Below are positions 26,247 to 34,175 of a stretch of 64,000 bases of DNA, piece after piece. The stretch is taken from assembly GCF_025463825.1 (NCBI RefSeq), contig NZ_JAODBG010000064.1, positions 1 through 64,000 on the forward strand, given 5' to 3'. The notes beneath the pieces were generated by a model. The model made no database searches. It was not told where the DNA came from and was given only the letters and a program-made list of their open reading frames with translations. This DNA comes from Cryobacterium sp. GTDB lineage: Bacteria; Actinomycetota; Actinomycetes; Actinomycetales; Microbacteriaceae. Each line of letters begins with the position of its first letter. Position 1 is the first letter of the stretch. The translations under genes were made by a program, and so were the position numbers.

Positions 26247-28019
26247 CTAGCGATTCGTGCTCGGGGATTCCGACGGGTTCTCGGTGTCCCGGATCACCCG
26301 GATCGAGCCGGTGGGGCGAGCCAGGCCGACCGGGGCAAGTCCGGCGGATGCCGCGCCCACCTCGATCAGCATGTCTTCGGCGTTTTCGAGCTCGCGCTGG
26401 TCGGTGGGCTCCTGGTTGCCGGCGGCCTCGCGGGCCGCCTTGGCGCGGGTCAGGTCGATCGCCGTCTGGGTGCCGAGCGACGCGTTGGGCATCAGAGCGA
26501 CCATCACCAGGCTGATCACGGCCAGCGGTACACCGAGCAGGAACACGGTGCCCACGCCGGAACCGTAGGCGGACTCGACGACTACCTGGATGGTGTGCGG
26601 CAGGCTGCTGACGTGAGGGATCACGCCGGAGCCGAGGGTTTTGATCGCCACGGCCTGATCGGCCGGGTTCAGCCCGGCGATGCCGTCCTTGATGTGCTGG
26701 GCGACGACGGTGCCGAGCACAGAGCCGAGTACCGAGACACCGACGGTGCCGCCGAGGCTGCGGAAAAAGGTGACGGCGCTGGTGGCGACACCGAGGTTGG
26801 TCACCTCGATCGAGTTCTGCACCACGAGGACGAGGTTCTGCATGACCATGCCCAGGCCGGCGCCGAGGACGAACATGTAGATGCCGACCAGGATCAGGTT
26901 GGTGTCGTACTGCAGGGTACCCAGCAGGAGCAGGCCGCCGATGACGAGGACGCTGCCGGAGACCATGATCGACTTCCACTTGCCGGTGCGGCTGATCACG
27001 GTACCGAACAGGGTGGAGGAGATGAGCAGGCCACCCATCATCGGGATGGTCAGCAGGCCGGACTGGGTGGGTGTCGCACCCCGGGCCAGCTGCATGTACT
27101 GGCTGAGGAACACAGAGGTGCCGAACATCGATACGCCCACCGAAATGCTGGCGACGGTGGCCAGGGTGAAGGTGCGGTTCTTGAACAGGGTCAGCGGGAT
27201 GATCGGCTCGGCGACCTTGAATTCCACGATCACGGCGGCGATGAGCAGCAGCGCGGACGCCGCGACCATGACGATGGACTCGACGGAGGCCCACTCGAAC
27301 TGGCTGCCGGCCAGGGTGACCCAGATCATCAGCAGCGAAACGCCACCGGCGATGAGGACGGCGCCGAGGTAGTCGATCTTCACGACGCGCTTAACGCGCG
27401 GCGGCAGGTGCAGGGTGCGCTGCAGGAGCACGATGGCGACGATGGCCACGGGCAGGGCGATGAAGAAGTTCCAGCGCCAGCCGAAAGCATCCGTCACCAC
27501 GCCGCCGAGCAGCGGGCCGCCGACGGTGCCGAGGGCCATGACGCCGCCGAACAGGCCGGCGTACTTGCCGCGGTCGCGGGGGCTGATGATGTCGGCCATG
27601 ATGATCTGGCTGAGCGCGGCGAGTCCGCCGGCACCGAGGCCCTGCAGCACTCGGAAACCGATGAGGGTGCCGGTGTCCTGGGAGAAACCGGCCAGGGCCG
27701 AGCCGATCACGAAGGTGGCCAGGGCGAGCTGGATGAGCAGCTTGCGGTTGAAGAGGTCGGCGAACTTGCCCCAGATGGGCGTGGAGACCGTGGTGGCCAG
27801 CAGGGTGGCGGTGATGACCCAGGTGTACGCGGACTGGTCGCCCTTGAGGTCGGAGATGATGATCGGCAGAGAGGTACTCACCACGGTGCCGGCGAGGATT
27901 GAGACGAACATGCCCAGGAGGAGGCCGGAGAGGGCTTCGAGCACCTGGCGTTGCGTCATGGAGCCGTCGGCCGTGATGGCCCGGCTCGGGGAAGTGGTGG
28001 TGCGGGATCGGCGTGACAT
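26247..28019 (-). CDS. MFS drug-efflux transporter, EmrB/QacA (DHA2) family
   Basis: The 590-residue polytopic protein has about 14 membrane segments. It carries the DHA2 motifs STSLPIIISDLKGD, WGKFADLFNRKLLIQ (motif A) and GLGAGGLAALSQIIMADIISPRDRGKYAG, with motif C in GPLLGGVVTDAFGWRWNFFI. A charged C-terminal tail of about 80 residues is cytoplasmic. The ATG at 28019 is chosen because GGAGAG lies 4-9 bases upstream and it gives a short Arg/Ser-rich N-terminus before the first span. Proton-driven export of toxic amphiphiles is the family role. It is co-transcribed with the MarR regulator downstream. Confidence 0.92.
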   Translation of the reverse strand: MSRRSRTTTSPSRAITADGSMTQRQVLEALSGLLLGMFVSILAGTVVSTSLPIIISDLKGDQSAYTWVITATLLATTVSTPIWGKFADLFNRKLLIQLALATFVIGSALAGFSQDTGTLIGFRVLQGLGAGGLAALSQIIMADIISPRDRGKYAGLFGGVMALGTVGGPLLGGVVTDAFGWRWNFFIALPVAIVAIVLLQRTLHLPPRVKRVVKIDYLGAVLIAGGVSLLMIWVTLAGSQFEWASVESIVMVAASALLLIAAVIVEFKVAEPIIPLTLFKNRTFTLATVASISVGVSMFGTSVFLSQYMQLARGATPTQSGLLTIPMMGGLLISSTLFGTVISRTGKWKSIMVSGSVLVIGGLLLLGTLQYDTNLILVGIYMFVLGAGLGMVMQNLVLVVQNSIEVTNLGVATSAVTFFRSLGGTVGVSVLGSVLGTVVAQHIKDGIAGLNPADQAVAIKTLGSGVIPHVSSLPHTIQVVVESAYGSGVGTVFLLGVPLAVISLVMVALMPNASLGTQTAIDLTRAKAAREAAGNQEPTDQRELENAEDMLIEVGAASAGLAPVGLARPTGSIRVIRDTENPSESPSTNR

Positions 28020-28037
28020 GACTCTCCAGCTAGATGA

Positions 28038-28079
28038 TTGACAGAGGTCAACTATGAATACATAGTGGACTTTTGTCAA
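28038..28079 (-). promoter_or_regulatory. promoter and MarR-type operators of the MFS-marR operon
   Basis: On the minus strand TTGACA (28079-28074) is followed after 17 bp by CATAGT (28056-28051), a good -35/-10 pair. The -10 forms half of the palindrome ACTATG-AATA-CATAGT (28051-28066). A second palindrome, TTGAC-AGAG-GTCAA (28038-28051), lies at the expected start of transcription. Repressor binding at either would shut the operon. Confidence 0.6.
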
Positions 28080-28258
28080 CTAGTTTTCAGGCTGCCGGTG
28101 CCCGTGGTCGATTTGCGCCGGGGGCGGTGGATCCCCTAGGGTGGACAACAGCCAAAGACCGCCGGTTGTCGCTGCCCAGAAATGGAAAAGCGATCGAAGG
28201 TTCATTCACGTGAACGGCCCGCGCAGGTGTTCGAAGTTAGCCAGTCCAACTGGCCTCA
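28080..28258 (+). ncRNA. 5' leader of the rplJ-rplL operon (L10 leader-type mRNA region)
   Basis: The roughly 250 bp ahead of rplJ hold no gene. TTGCGC (28113-28118), 18 bp from TAGGGT (28137-28142), is a plausible promoter, giving a leader of about 185 bases. In bacteria this leader binds the L10-(L12)4 complex, which represses its own translation. The stretch GGTGTTCGAAGTTAGCCAG resembles the paired regions of such leaders, but I cannot fold it rigorously. It runs into the attenuator hairpin. Confidence 0.55.
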
Positions 28259-28286
28259 GCTCCGGCGCTTGCGCTGGGGCTTTTTT
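28259..28286 (+). terminator. attenuator hairpin in the rplJ leader
   Basis: GCTCCGGCGC pairs with GCGCTGGGGC (with G-T wobbles) and is followed directly by six T, a full intrinsic terminator about 50 bp before rplJ. Its place inside the leader points to transcription attenuation of the L10/L12 operon. Confidence 0.75.
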
Positions 28287-28334
28287 CATGTCTGCGCCCC
28301 GGGCTACCGGCACATGAATATTTAGAGGAGCGCC

Positions 28335-28850
28335 ATGGCGAACAAGGAAGCAACGGTCGCCGAGCTGCAGGAGAGATTCCAGAGCTCGACCGCCGTTCTG
28401 CTCACCGAGTACCGCGGACTCACTGTCGCAAAGCTCAAGGAGCTGCGCACATCCATCAGTGAAGACGCCACGTACGCCGTGGTAAAGAACACGCTCACCA
28501 AGATTGCGGCCAACAACGCCGGCATCACGTCTTTTGACGAGGAGCTCGTTGGCCCGTCCGCAATCGCTTTCGTACACGGTGACCCTGTCGCCGTCGCGAA
28601 GAAGCTGCGTGCCTTTACCAAGGCAAACCCTCTCCTGGTTGTCAAGGGTGGTTACTTCGACGGTAACCCCCTGACCGCCGCAGAGGTAGGCAAGCTCGCC
28701 GACCTCGAGTCCCGTGAAGTTCTGCTCGGCAAGCTTGCCGGCGCCTTCAAGGCCTCGCTGTTCGGAGCCGCATATCTGTTCAACGCACCGCTGTCGAAGG
28801 CTGTTCGCACCATCGAAGCGCTGCGTGAAAAGCAGGAGTCCGCGAACTAG
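28335..28850 (+). CDS. rplJ: 50S ribosomal protein L10
   Basis: The 171-residue L10 has the classic N-terminus [29 protein letters not shown] and the C-terminal helix that carries L12 dimers (LREKQESAN end). It anchors the L12 stalk to 23S rRNA at the factor-binding centre. GAGGAG precedes the ATG. It is followed by rplL after 51 bp. Base use is softer (less GC at third positions, preferred codons) than the surrounding sugar genes, as expected of a highly expressed gene. The usual upstream rplK-rplA pair is not adjacent; an efflux operon is. Confidence 0.98.
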   Translation: MANKEATVAELQERFQSSTAVLLTEYRGLTVAKLKELRTSISEDATYAVVKNTLTKIAANNAGITSFDEELVGPSAIAFVHGDPVAVAKKLRAFTKANPLLVVKGGYFDGNPLTAAEVGKLADLESREVLLGKLAGAFKASLFGAAYLFNAPLSKAVRTIEALREKQESAN

Positions 28851-28901
28851 GCATCTGCCTGTACCGCGGTGAGTAACTAAGAAACTAATAGGAGAAAAAT
28901 C

Positions 28902-29285
28902 ATGGCAAAGCTTTCCACTGAAGAGCTGCTCGAGCAGTTCAAGGGCCTCACCCTCATCGAGCTCTCCGAGTTCGTCAAGGCATTCGAGGAGACCTTCGAG
29001 GTCACCGCGGCTGCACCCGTCGCCGTCGCCGGAGCCGCTGGCCCCGCCGCCGCAGCCGAAGAGGTCGAAGAGCAGTCCGCATTCGACGTCATCCTTGACG
29101 CCGTCGGCGACAAGAAGATCCAGGTCATCAAGGTTGTGCGCGAGCTCACCAGCCTGGGCCTCGGCGAGGCCAAGGCCGTTGTCGATGGCGCGCCGAAGGC
29201 CGTCCTCGAAGGCGTTGCGAAGGAAGCTGCCGACAAGGCAAAGGCTTCCCTCGAGGCCGCTGGCGCCACCGTCACCCTCAAGTAG
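28902..29285 (+). CDS. rplL: 50S ribosomal protein L7/L12
   Basis: The 127-residue L7/L12 has an N-terminal dimerisation domain ([20 protein letters not shown]), an Ala/Pro-rich hinge (about residues 35-58) and the factor-binding C-terminal domain with EKTEFDVIL-like [18 protein letters not shown] and [17 protein letters not shown]. Four or six copies form the ribosomal stalk that recruits elongation factors. A strong AGGAGA ribosome site lies 8 bases upstream. It is the second and last gene of the operon, closed by a GC-rich hairpin. Confidence 0.98.
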   Translation: MAKLSTEELLEQFKGLTLIELSEFVKAFEETFEVTAAAPVAVAGAAGPAAAAEEVEEQSAFDVILDAVGDKKIQVIKVVRELTSLGLGEAKAVVDGAPKAVLEGVAKEAADKAKASLEAAGATVTLK

Positions 29286-29345
29286 TCGCATCCCCGCAAG
29301 GGGCAGTTGCTTCCGGTGTAACGGCGCAAGCCGACTCACTAGCGA

Positions 29346-29377
29346 CGGGCGTCGCACCCTCCGGGGTGCGGCGCCCG
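29346..29377 (+). terminator. hairpin terminating the rplJ-rplL operon
   Basis: CGGGCGTCGCACCC pairs with GGGTGCGGCGCCCG (14 bp with one T-G pair) around a TCCG loop. No T-tract follows, which is common for actinobacterial L-shaped terminators. Position 60 bp after rplL supports the role. Confidence 0.65.
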
Positions 29378-29470
29378 CTGCAGTTAACCCCGCCGACGAA
29401 CGTTGACAAGGACAACGGCCGGAAATATGGACCCTGCGTCCAATTCCGTCCTTATCTCGTCGCTTTATCC

Positions 29471-29519
29471 TTGGAACCCGGTTGGCAGACTAGATATATA
29501 GCTTGACTATGTATATAGT
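29471..29519 (+). promoter_or_regulatory. promoter and palindromic operator of the marR-MFS operon
   Basis: TTGGAA (29471-29476), 18 bp from TATATA (29495-29500), forms a promoter. At the predicted start of transcription lies ACTAT-GTAT-ATAGT (29506-29519), an AT-rich palindrome close in sequence to the ACTATG-AATA-CATAGT site of the other MFS-marR module in this window. It is probably the operator of the MarR protein that follows. Confidence 0.55.
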
Positions 29520-29525
29520 GGGTGG

Positions 29526-30023
29526 ATGCCCGCAGAACTCACTGACATCCTTGGGGACCTGGTCTCCGTCAACCACCGTCTGACCCGCGTGGCCGCCCGC
29601 GCGGCGCAGGGCAGCGAATCACCCGCCGTGTGGCGCACGCTGAGCGTACTGCTCACCAGCGGTCCCATCCGCCTCGGCGAGCTGGCCGACCTGAGTCGCG
29701 TCTCGCAGCCGACGGCGACCAAGCTCGTCGGCGGCCTCGCCGCCCGCGGCTGGATCGAACGCACCGGCGACCCGGCCGACGCCCGGGTCAGCCGCACCAG
29801 CATCACCGACGCCGGCACGGCCGCGCTGATCGCCTGGCGCACGGAGCTGGCCGCCGCCCTGCTGCCGTACTTCGCCGACCTTTCCGCCGCCGACGTCGAC
29901 ACGCTCGAGCGCGCCGTCGCCATCCTGCGCGACCGGGTCGAAGCGACCGAGCGACAGGATGCGCCGCCGCCGAGCGCCGCCGCCGGATACCGGGCCGCCG
30001 ACACCGCGGTGGCCGCCCGATGA
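29526..30023 (+). CDS. MarR family transcriptional regulator
   Basis: The 165-residue protein has the helix-turn-helix IRLGELADLSRVSQPTATKLVGGLAARGWIE and the wing GDPADARVSRTSITDAG, with the conserved D-x-R-x-S of the MarR wing. The C-terminus after residue 140 is Ala/Pro-rich and disordered. It ends in an ATGA overlap with the MFS gene, so repressor and pump are made together. The start ATG follows GGGTGG, a weak ribosome site. It likely represses its own operon through the palindrome upstream and is released by the pump's substrate. Confidence 0.9.
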   Translation: MPAELTDILGDLVSVNHRLTRVAARAAQGSESPAVWRTLSVLLTSGPIRLGELADLSRVSQPTATKLVGGLAARGWIERTGDPADARVSRTSITDAGTAALIAWRTELAAALLPYFADLSAADVDTLERAVAILRDRVEATERQDAPPPSAAAGYRAADTAVAAR

Positions 30024-31291
30024 GCCGCGCCACCGCCTCGCCGACCGCCACCGCCGGCACTGCCGCGGCCCGGCCGAGCATCCTGTACCAGCCCAGAGCC
30101 GTGTGGGCCGTCGCCTTCGCCTGCGTGATCGCGTTCATGGGCATCGGCCTCGTCGACCCGATCCTGCCGGCCATCGCCGCGGACCTGGCCGCGACCCCCA
30201 CCGAGACCGAAATGCTCTTCACGAGCTACCTGCTCGTCACCGGCCTCGCGATGTTCTTCACCAGCTGGCTCTCCAGCCGGATCGGTGCCAAGCGCACCCT
30301 GTTGATCGGCCTGGCCCTGATCGTGGTCTTCGCCCTCGCCGCCGGGCTCTCGCAGGACGTCGAGTCGATCATCGGCTTCCGCGCCGGCTGGGGACCGGGC
30401 AACGCCCTGTTCATCTCCACCGCGCTGGCCACCATCGTGGGCGCCGCCGCGGGCGGCACCTCCTCGGCGATCATCCTCTACGAGGCCGCGCTCGGCCTCG
30501 GCATCGCGATCGGGCCACTGCTGGGCGGGCTGCTCGGCAGCATCAGCTGGCGCGGACCGTTCTTCGGCAGCGCCACCCTGATGGCCGTCGGGTTCATCGC
30601 CATCGTGGTGCTGCTCAAGACGGATGGCCCCAAGCCGGCGCCCACCCGCCTCTCCGCCCCGTTCCGGGCGCTGGCCCGGCCGGGCCTGGGCATCCTCGCT
30701 GCCGCCGCCCTGTTCTACAACATCGGCTTTTTCGTGCTTCTGGCCTACACGCCGTTCGCCCTGGTGCCGCTGGGGCTGGGCAGCGCGGTCAGCCTGGGCC
30801 TGGTGTTCTTCGGCTGGGGCATCTCGCTGGCGGTCACGTCGGTCTGGGTGGCCCCGCTGCTCACCCGGCGGATGCGGCGCAGCGGGGTACTCTGGCTGGT
30901 GCTGCCCCTGCTCGCCCTCGACCTGGCCGCGGCCGGCCTGTTCATCGGCACCGCGGTCGGTCTGGTGGTCTGCGTGATCGTGGGCGGACTGCTGCTCGGA
31001 GTGCTCAACACCGTGCTCACCGAGAGTGTGATGGAGGCCACCGACCTGCCGCGCAGCGTCGCCTCGTCCTCGTACTCCGGGGTACGGTTCCTCGGCGGGG
31101 CCATCGCGCCGCCGGCCGCGACGCTGCTGGCGGACCAGTTCACCTCGGCGACACCGTTCTATGCGGCCGCGGCATCCGTGCTCGTGGCAGTGCTGCTCAT
31201 CGTGCTCGGCCGGCGCCACCTGGTCCGGGCCGACGGCGGGGTGGAAAACGCCCTCGACGAGGCGGAGGCAATCGGGGCCGGCGACAGCTGA
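30020..31291 (+). CDS. MFS transporter (DHA1-like)
   Basis: The 423-residue protein has about 12 membrane segments. MGIGLVDPILPAIAADL is the first-helix motif D of drug:proton antiporters, and SSRIGAKRTLLIGLAL is motif A. Motif C-like GIAIGPLLGGLLG follows. The ATG at 30020 overlaps the marR stop and gives a 25-residue Ala/Thr-rich cytoplasmic tail before helix 1. The family exports drugs and other toxic compounds. The pairing with a MarR repressor supports an inducible efflux role. This is the second such module within 5 kb but in the opposite gene order (repressor first). Confidence 0.92.
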   Translation: MSRATASPTATAGTAAARPSILYQPRAVWAVAFACVIAFMGIGLVDPILPAIAADLAATPTETEMLFTSYLLVTGLAMFFTSWLSSRIGAKRTLLIGLALIVVFALAAGLSQDVESIIGFRAGWGPGNALFISTALATIVGAAAGGTSSAIILYEAALGLGIAIGPLLGGLLGSISWRGPFFGSATLMAVGFIAIVVLLKTDGPKPAPTRLSAPFRALARPGLGILAAAALFYNIGFFVLLAYTPFALVPLGLGSAVSLGLVFFGWGISLAVTSVWVAPLLTRRMRRSGVLWLVLPLLALDLAAAGLFIGTAVGLVVCVIVGGLLLGVLNTVLTESVMEATDLPRSVASSSYSGVRFLGGAIAPPAATLLADQFTSATPFYAAAASVLVAVLLIVLGRRHLVRADGGVENALDEAEAIGAGDS

Positions 31292-31384
31292 ACTGCGGCC
31301 CAGCGAGTCGCGGCTCGCCTTCGCGCGCGCGCGGCGGGGCGGCCGAGGTTGAAAAAGGGGATGGCCGGGCGTATCTTTCCCTGC

Positions 31385-31414
31385 GGAACCGATTCCTCGG
31401 TGACGAGGACTCGG
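31385..31414 (+). promoter_or_regulatory. LacI-type operator and overlapping hairpin before the first sugar importer
   Basis: GGAACCGATTCC (31385-31396) differs by one base from the perfect GGAACCGGTTCC sites found twice in front of the second importer, which points to the same repressor. It overlaps a hairpin, CCGATTCCTCG / CGAGGACTCGG (31389-31414, one mismatch). The binding protein is inferred to be the LacI regulator at 36-37 kb. Confidence 0.5.
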
Positions 31415-31455
31415 CCCTTTGATCTCCACAGCCACGTCTCCACACCCCAGGAGGA

Positions 31456-32772
31456 ATGATGAGATCCCAACGACCCCGCCGCCTGCTCGCCACCGTCGCC
31501 ATCGGCGGAACGGCCGCGCTGGTGCTGGCCGGATGCACGAGTGGTTCTGACACCGGCACCGACTCGCCGGCGTCCGGCGAGTTGGACGGCGTGACGCTCA
31601 ACGTGGCGTCCGACTGGTCCGGCGCCGAGCAGACGAACTTCGAGAAAGTGCTCAAGAAGTTCTCGGACGACACCGGTGCCAAAGTCAACTACACCAGTTA
31701 CGGCACCGACGTCGCCACGACCCTCAACACCAAGGTCGAGGGCGGCGACCCGCCCGACGTGGCGGTTATTCCGCAGCCCGGGCTCCTGCAATCGCTGGCC
31801 GCGGACGGCAACCTCGTCGAACTGGACTCGGCCACCCAGGACGAGGTGAAGGCGAACTACTCGCAGGACTGGGTCGACCTCGGCAGCGCCGACGGCAGTC
31901 TCTACGGCGTGTGGTTCAAGGCCGCCAACAAGTCCACCGTCTGGTACAACACCGAGGTGTACGACACCGCCGGTGCCGAGGTGCCGGAAACCTGGGAGGA
32001 CTTCAATGACCAACTCGGGATCATCTCGGACTCCGGCGTGTACGGCCTCTCCATCGGCGCCGACGCCGGCTGGCCGATGACGGACTGGTTCGAGAACGTC
32101 TACCTGCGCACCGCTGGCGGTGAGAAGTACGACCAGCTCTCCACCCACGAAATCCCCTGGACCGACCCGTCCGTCGCCGACGCGCTGACCGAACTCGGCA
32201 CGCTGTGGGGCAACACGACGCTCATCCAGCCCGGCACCGCCCAACGCACCTTCGGTGACTCGGTGATCGCGGTCTTCGGCGATCCGCCTGCCGCCGGCAC
32301 GGTCTTCGAGGGCGACTTCGTAGCCGGCAACATCTCCAGCGACACCGCCGCCGTCGTCGGCGAGACGGCGAAGTTCTACGACTTCCCGTCGGTGAACGAC
32401 TCGGAGCCTTCGGTGGTCGGCGGCGGCAATGTGGCGGTGCAGCTCACCGACAACGAGGGCGCAGCGGCGCTGATGCAGTACCTGGCGACGCCCGAGGCAG
32501 CCACCATCTGGGTGCAGGAGGGCGGCTTCACCTCGCCGAACAAGAACGTGGATATGGGATCCTACCCGGACGAAACCAGCCGGCAGATCGCTGAGTCCCT
32601 GGTCTCGGCCGAAACATTCAGGTTCGACATGTCCGACCTGGCGCCGAGCGCGTTCGGCGGCACCAAGGGCACCGGAGAGTGGCAGATCCTGATCGACTTC
32701 TTCAACAACCCCACCGACATCGCCGGCACGCAACAGAAGCTCGAAGAGTCCGCGGCCGCCGCGTTCGGCTAG
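31456..32772 (+). CDS. sugar ABC transporter substrate-binding lipoprotein (family 1, AglE-like)
   Basis: The 438-residue extracellular solute-binding protein has a signal peptide with RRPRRL-type basic start and lipobox LVLAGC, Cys27 being lipidated. The mature part shows the SBP_bac_1 features VTLNVASDWSGAEQTNFEKVL and GGDPPDVAVIPQPGLLQSLA. AGGAGG lies upstream; ATG 31459 has better spacing than ATG 31456. Homology is strongest to alpha-glucoside and other oligosaccharide-binding proteins, as judged from PDVAVIPQPG and the Trp-rich middle. It is first in a three-gene importer operon. Unlike the other five binding-protein genes here, no hairpin follows it. Confidence 0.93.
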   Translation: MMRSQRPRRLLATVAIGGTAALVLAGCTSGSDTGTDSPASGELDGVTLNVASDWSGAEQTNFEKVLKKFSDDTGAKVNYTSYGTDVATTLNTKVEGGDPPDVAVIPQPGLLQSLAADGNLVELDSATQDEVKANYSQDWVDLGSADGSLYGVWFKAANKSTVWYNTEVYDTAGAEVPETWEDFNDQLGIISDSGVYGLSIGADAGWPMTDWFENVYLRTAGGEKYDQLSTHEIPWTDPSVADALTELGTLWGNTTLIQPGTAQRTFGDSVIAVFGDPPAAGTVFEGDFVAGNISSDTAAVVGETAKFYDFPSVNDSEPSVVGGGNVAVQLTDNEGAAALMQYLATPEAATIWVQEGGFTSPNKNVDMGSYPDETSRQIAESLVSAETFRFDMSDLAPSAFGGTKGTGEWQILIDFFNNPTDIAGTQQKLEESAAAAFG

Positions 32773-32801
32773 GACGACCGAGTCCAGGGCAGGGGAGACC
32801 G

Positions 32802-34175
32802 ATGACCACCGCGGTGGGAAACCCGCCGGCCACGCCGAAGTCGGCGGCGACGGCCGGCGGCACCGGCGGTCGCCACCAGAAGGCGGCCGGCGGTCGGCGG
32901 CTGTTCATCGCGCTGGCCTTCCTCGCCCCCGCACTGGTGCTGCTCGGTGTGCTGGTCGTCTACCCGGTGATCTACTCGATCTACCGGTCCCTGTTCGACG
33001 CGGCCGGCAGCAACTTCCTCGGCCTCGGCAACTACATCACGATGTTCACCGACCCGGCCACCTTCGTCGCCATCCGCAACAATGTGATCTGGGTCCTGGT
33101 GGTGCCGGTCACGGTCACCATCCTGGGCCTGATCTTCGCGGTGCTGATGGACCGGATCAAGTGGGGGATCGCCTTCAAGCTGATCGTTTTCATGCCGATG
33201 GCCATCTCCATGGTCGCCGCCGGGGTCATCTTCCGTACCACCTTCCAGGAGAACCCCAACCTCGGGGTGGTCAACGCGGCGCTCGTCGGGGTGCACGACA
33301 TCTTCGGCGGCAGCTCCGCTTACCCGAACGCCCGGCCGCGGGAGGACGCCGGTCTGGCGGAAGCGGACGGGGCTATTCAGACCGACGGGACCGTGCAGGC
33401 CGGCTCGGTGGCGGACTTCCCGCTGATCGGGATCAACGAGTCGAACATCCCCGGGACCGCGGCATCGGCGGTGGCAGCGGATGACCCTGCCGGCGATGCC
33501 ATCAGCGGCACCGTCTGGCTCGACTTCATCCGCGGTGGCGGCGGAACGCCCGGTGAGATCGGCGACGACAAGGTCGGCCTGCCCGATGTCACCGTGACCG
33601 CCCTCGACTCGTCCGGCGAGGTCGTGGCCACGGCGCGCACTGCCGCCGACGGCACCTACACCCTGACCGGCCTGCCGGCCGAAGACCTGACGCTCTCCCT
33701 GCCGGCCACGAACTTCTCGGCCTCTTACGCCGGGGTGTCCTGGCTGGGCCCCGCCCTGGTGACGGCGGTCGTGATCCTGAGCTACATCTGGATCTGGGCC
33801 GGGTTCGCCATGGTCATGATCGCCTCCGGCCTCTCGGCCATGGACCGGTCACTGCAGGAAGCGGCCCGCATGGACGGCGCCAACGAGTGGCAGGTCTTCC
33901 GCCGGATCACGGCTCCGTTGCTGTCCCCGGTGCTGATCGTGGTGTTCGTGACGCTGATCGTGAACGTGCTGAAGATCTTCGACCTGGTCTACGTCATTCC
34001 ACCACCGTCGTCGTTGCCGGATGCCACGGTGATCGCGGTGCAGATGTGGACGGTGTCCTTCGGCGGCGGCAACGACCAGGGCCTCGGTTCGGCCCTCGCC
34101 GTGCTGCTGTTGATTTTGGTGCTGCCCTTCATGATCATCAACGTGCGCCGCTTCAGAATGGACCGGGAACGATGA
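32802..34175 (+). CDS. MalF-type sugar ABC transporter permease with an extracytoplasmic beta-sandwich insertion
   Basis: The 457-residue permease is far longer than its counterpart in the sister operon (323). Membrane segments flank an insertion at about residues 165-312, exactly where MalF-type proteins face outward. Within it, residues 233-302 (SGTVWLDF, then GLPDVTVTALDSSGEVV, then AADGTYTLTGLPAEDLTLSLP) read like a Cna-B/SdrD-B or carboxypeptidase-regulatory-like beta-sandwich. The stretch before it is acidic and probably disordered. The cytoplasmic EAA loop EAARMDGANEWQVFRRI is at 353-369. The frame is continuous, so this is not a frameshift. GGGGAG precedes the ATG. The insert may contact the binding protein or cell wall, as the MalF P2 domain contacts MalE. 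Confidence 0.9.
   Translation: MTTAVGNPPATPKSAATAGGTGGRHQKAAGGRRLFIALAFLAPALVLLGVLVVYPVIYSIYRSLFDAAGSNFLGLGNYITMFTDPATFVAIRNNVIWVLVVPVTVTILGLIFAVLMDRIKWGIAFKLIVFMPMAISMVAAGVIFRTTFQENPNLGVVNAALVGVHDIFGGSSAYPNARPREDAGLAEADGAIQTDGTVQAGSVADFPLIGINESNIPGTAASAVAADDPAGDAISGTVWLDFIRGGGGTPGEIGDDKVGLPDVTVTALDSSGEVVATARTAADGTYTLTGLPAEDLTLSLPATNFSASYAGVSWLGPALVTAVVILSYIWIWAGFAMVMIASGLSAMDRSLQEAARMDGANEWQVFRRITAPLLSPVLIVVFVTLIVNVLKIFDLVYVIPPPSSLPDATVIAVQMWTVSFGGGNDQGLGSALAVLLLILVLPFMIINVRRFRMDRER

Noticed and set aside
32802-34175. Frameshift or gene fusion as the cause of the long MalF-type permease
   Set aside because: The frame is continuous, membrane segments and EAA loop are intact on both sides of the insertion, and the insertion has its own domain-like pattern.
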